In this document: piece after piece, positions 5,494 to 5,586 of the stretch
Numbering within the stretch: the first letter of the stretch is position 1
Layout: the number at the start of each line of letters is the position of its first letter
NCBI GenBank assembly: GCA_015484935.1
Contig: WFUQ01000257.1
Location: forward strand, 1 to 5,586
Source of the DNA: Gammaproteobacteria bacterium
GTDB taxonomy: Bacteria > Pseudomonadota > Gammaproteobacteria > SZUA-229
Reading direction: 5' to 3'
Length of the DNA: 5,586 bases
Notes under the pieces: generated by a model
The model's database searches: none
What the model was told of the DNA's origin: nothing
What the model saw: the letters and a program-made list of their open reading frames with translations, nothing else
Program-made: the position numbers and the translations under genes

Positions 5494-5586
5494 TATCCGA
5501 CCAGGGGGGAAGTTATAACAGCGATAAACAGGCATGACTACCTTCTATATTTTATCTCCACCAGCATTTCATGTACTGTACTGAAT

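Noticed and set aside
5534..5584. A 16-codon frame near the right end, with AGG just before its ATG.
   Set aside because: The AGG is only 1 nt from the ATG, the frame is very short and nothing in it is recognisable.

Overview
The window looks like chromosomal or island DNA from a gammaproteobacterium (possibly a betaproteobacterium). The Rieske protein has the proteobacterial form, with a Tat-type leader and a characteristic stretch between its two cluster boxes. Shine-Dalgarno sites are classical, GC content is moderate, and ATA isoleucine codons are fairly frequent in all genes, so no gene stands out as a recent insertion by eye. No rRNA, tRNA, CRISPR array, transposase or integrase is visible. 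The assignment to a group is an inference.

Left block (1-3620, + strand): five tightly packed genes that look like one transcript. They are the 3' end of a small DUF5676-like membrane protein, a Rieske iron-sulfur protein, a patatin-like acyl hydrolase (ATGA overlap with the Rieske gene), an integral-membrane methyltransferase of the isoprenylcysteine carboxyl methyltransferase/PEMT type, and an FAD-dependent oxidoreductase resembling geranylgeranyl reductases. The spacings are 13, -4, 32 and 18 nt. The operon's promoter lies upstream of the window.

Middle (3621-4164): a small, lysine/glutamate/glutamine-rich secreted protein is encoded on the minus strand (3911-3684) and converges on the left block. 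Its upstream region holds a 14-bp perfect palindrome and alternating ATCTGG/CCAGAT copies. Just before the next + gene is a promoter with a 20-bp -35/-10 spacer filled by a dyad, the layout used by MerR-family metal or redox regulators. No MerR gene is in the window.

Right block (4165-5493, + strand): a YHS-domain protein with a second, ferredoxin-like region, followed 36 nt later and in the same frame by an alpha/beta hydrolase. The last 93 nt hold nothing I can support.

Taken together, the window mixes metal-handling signatures (YHS domain, DUF5676-like protein, MerR-type promoter, Cys/His-rich stretches in several unrelated proteins) with lipid chemistry (patatin, alpha/beta hydrolase, ICMT/PEMT-like methyltransferase, isoprenoid-reductase-like flavoprotein) and an orphan Rieske redox protein. 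My working inference is a metal- or redox-inducible membrane-lipid or isoprenoid remodelling module. The parts are recognisable families; the combination is what deserves attention.
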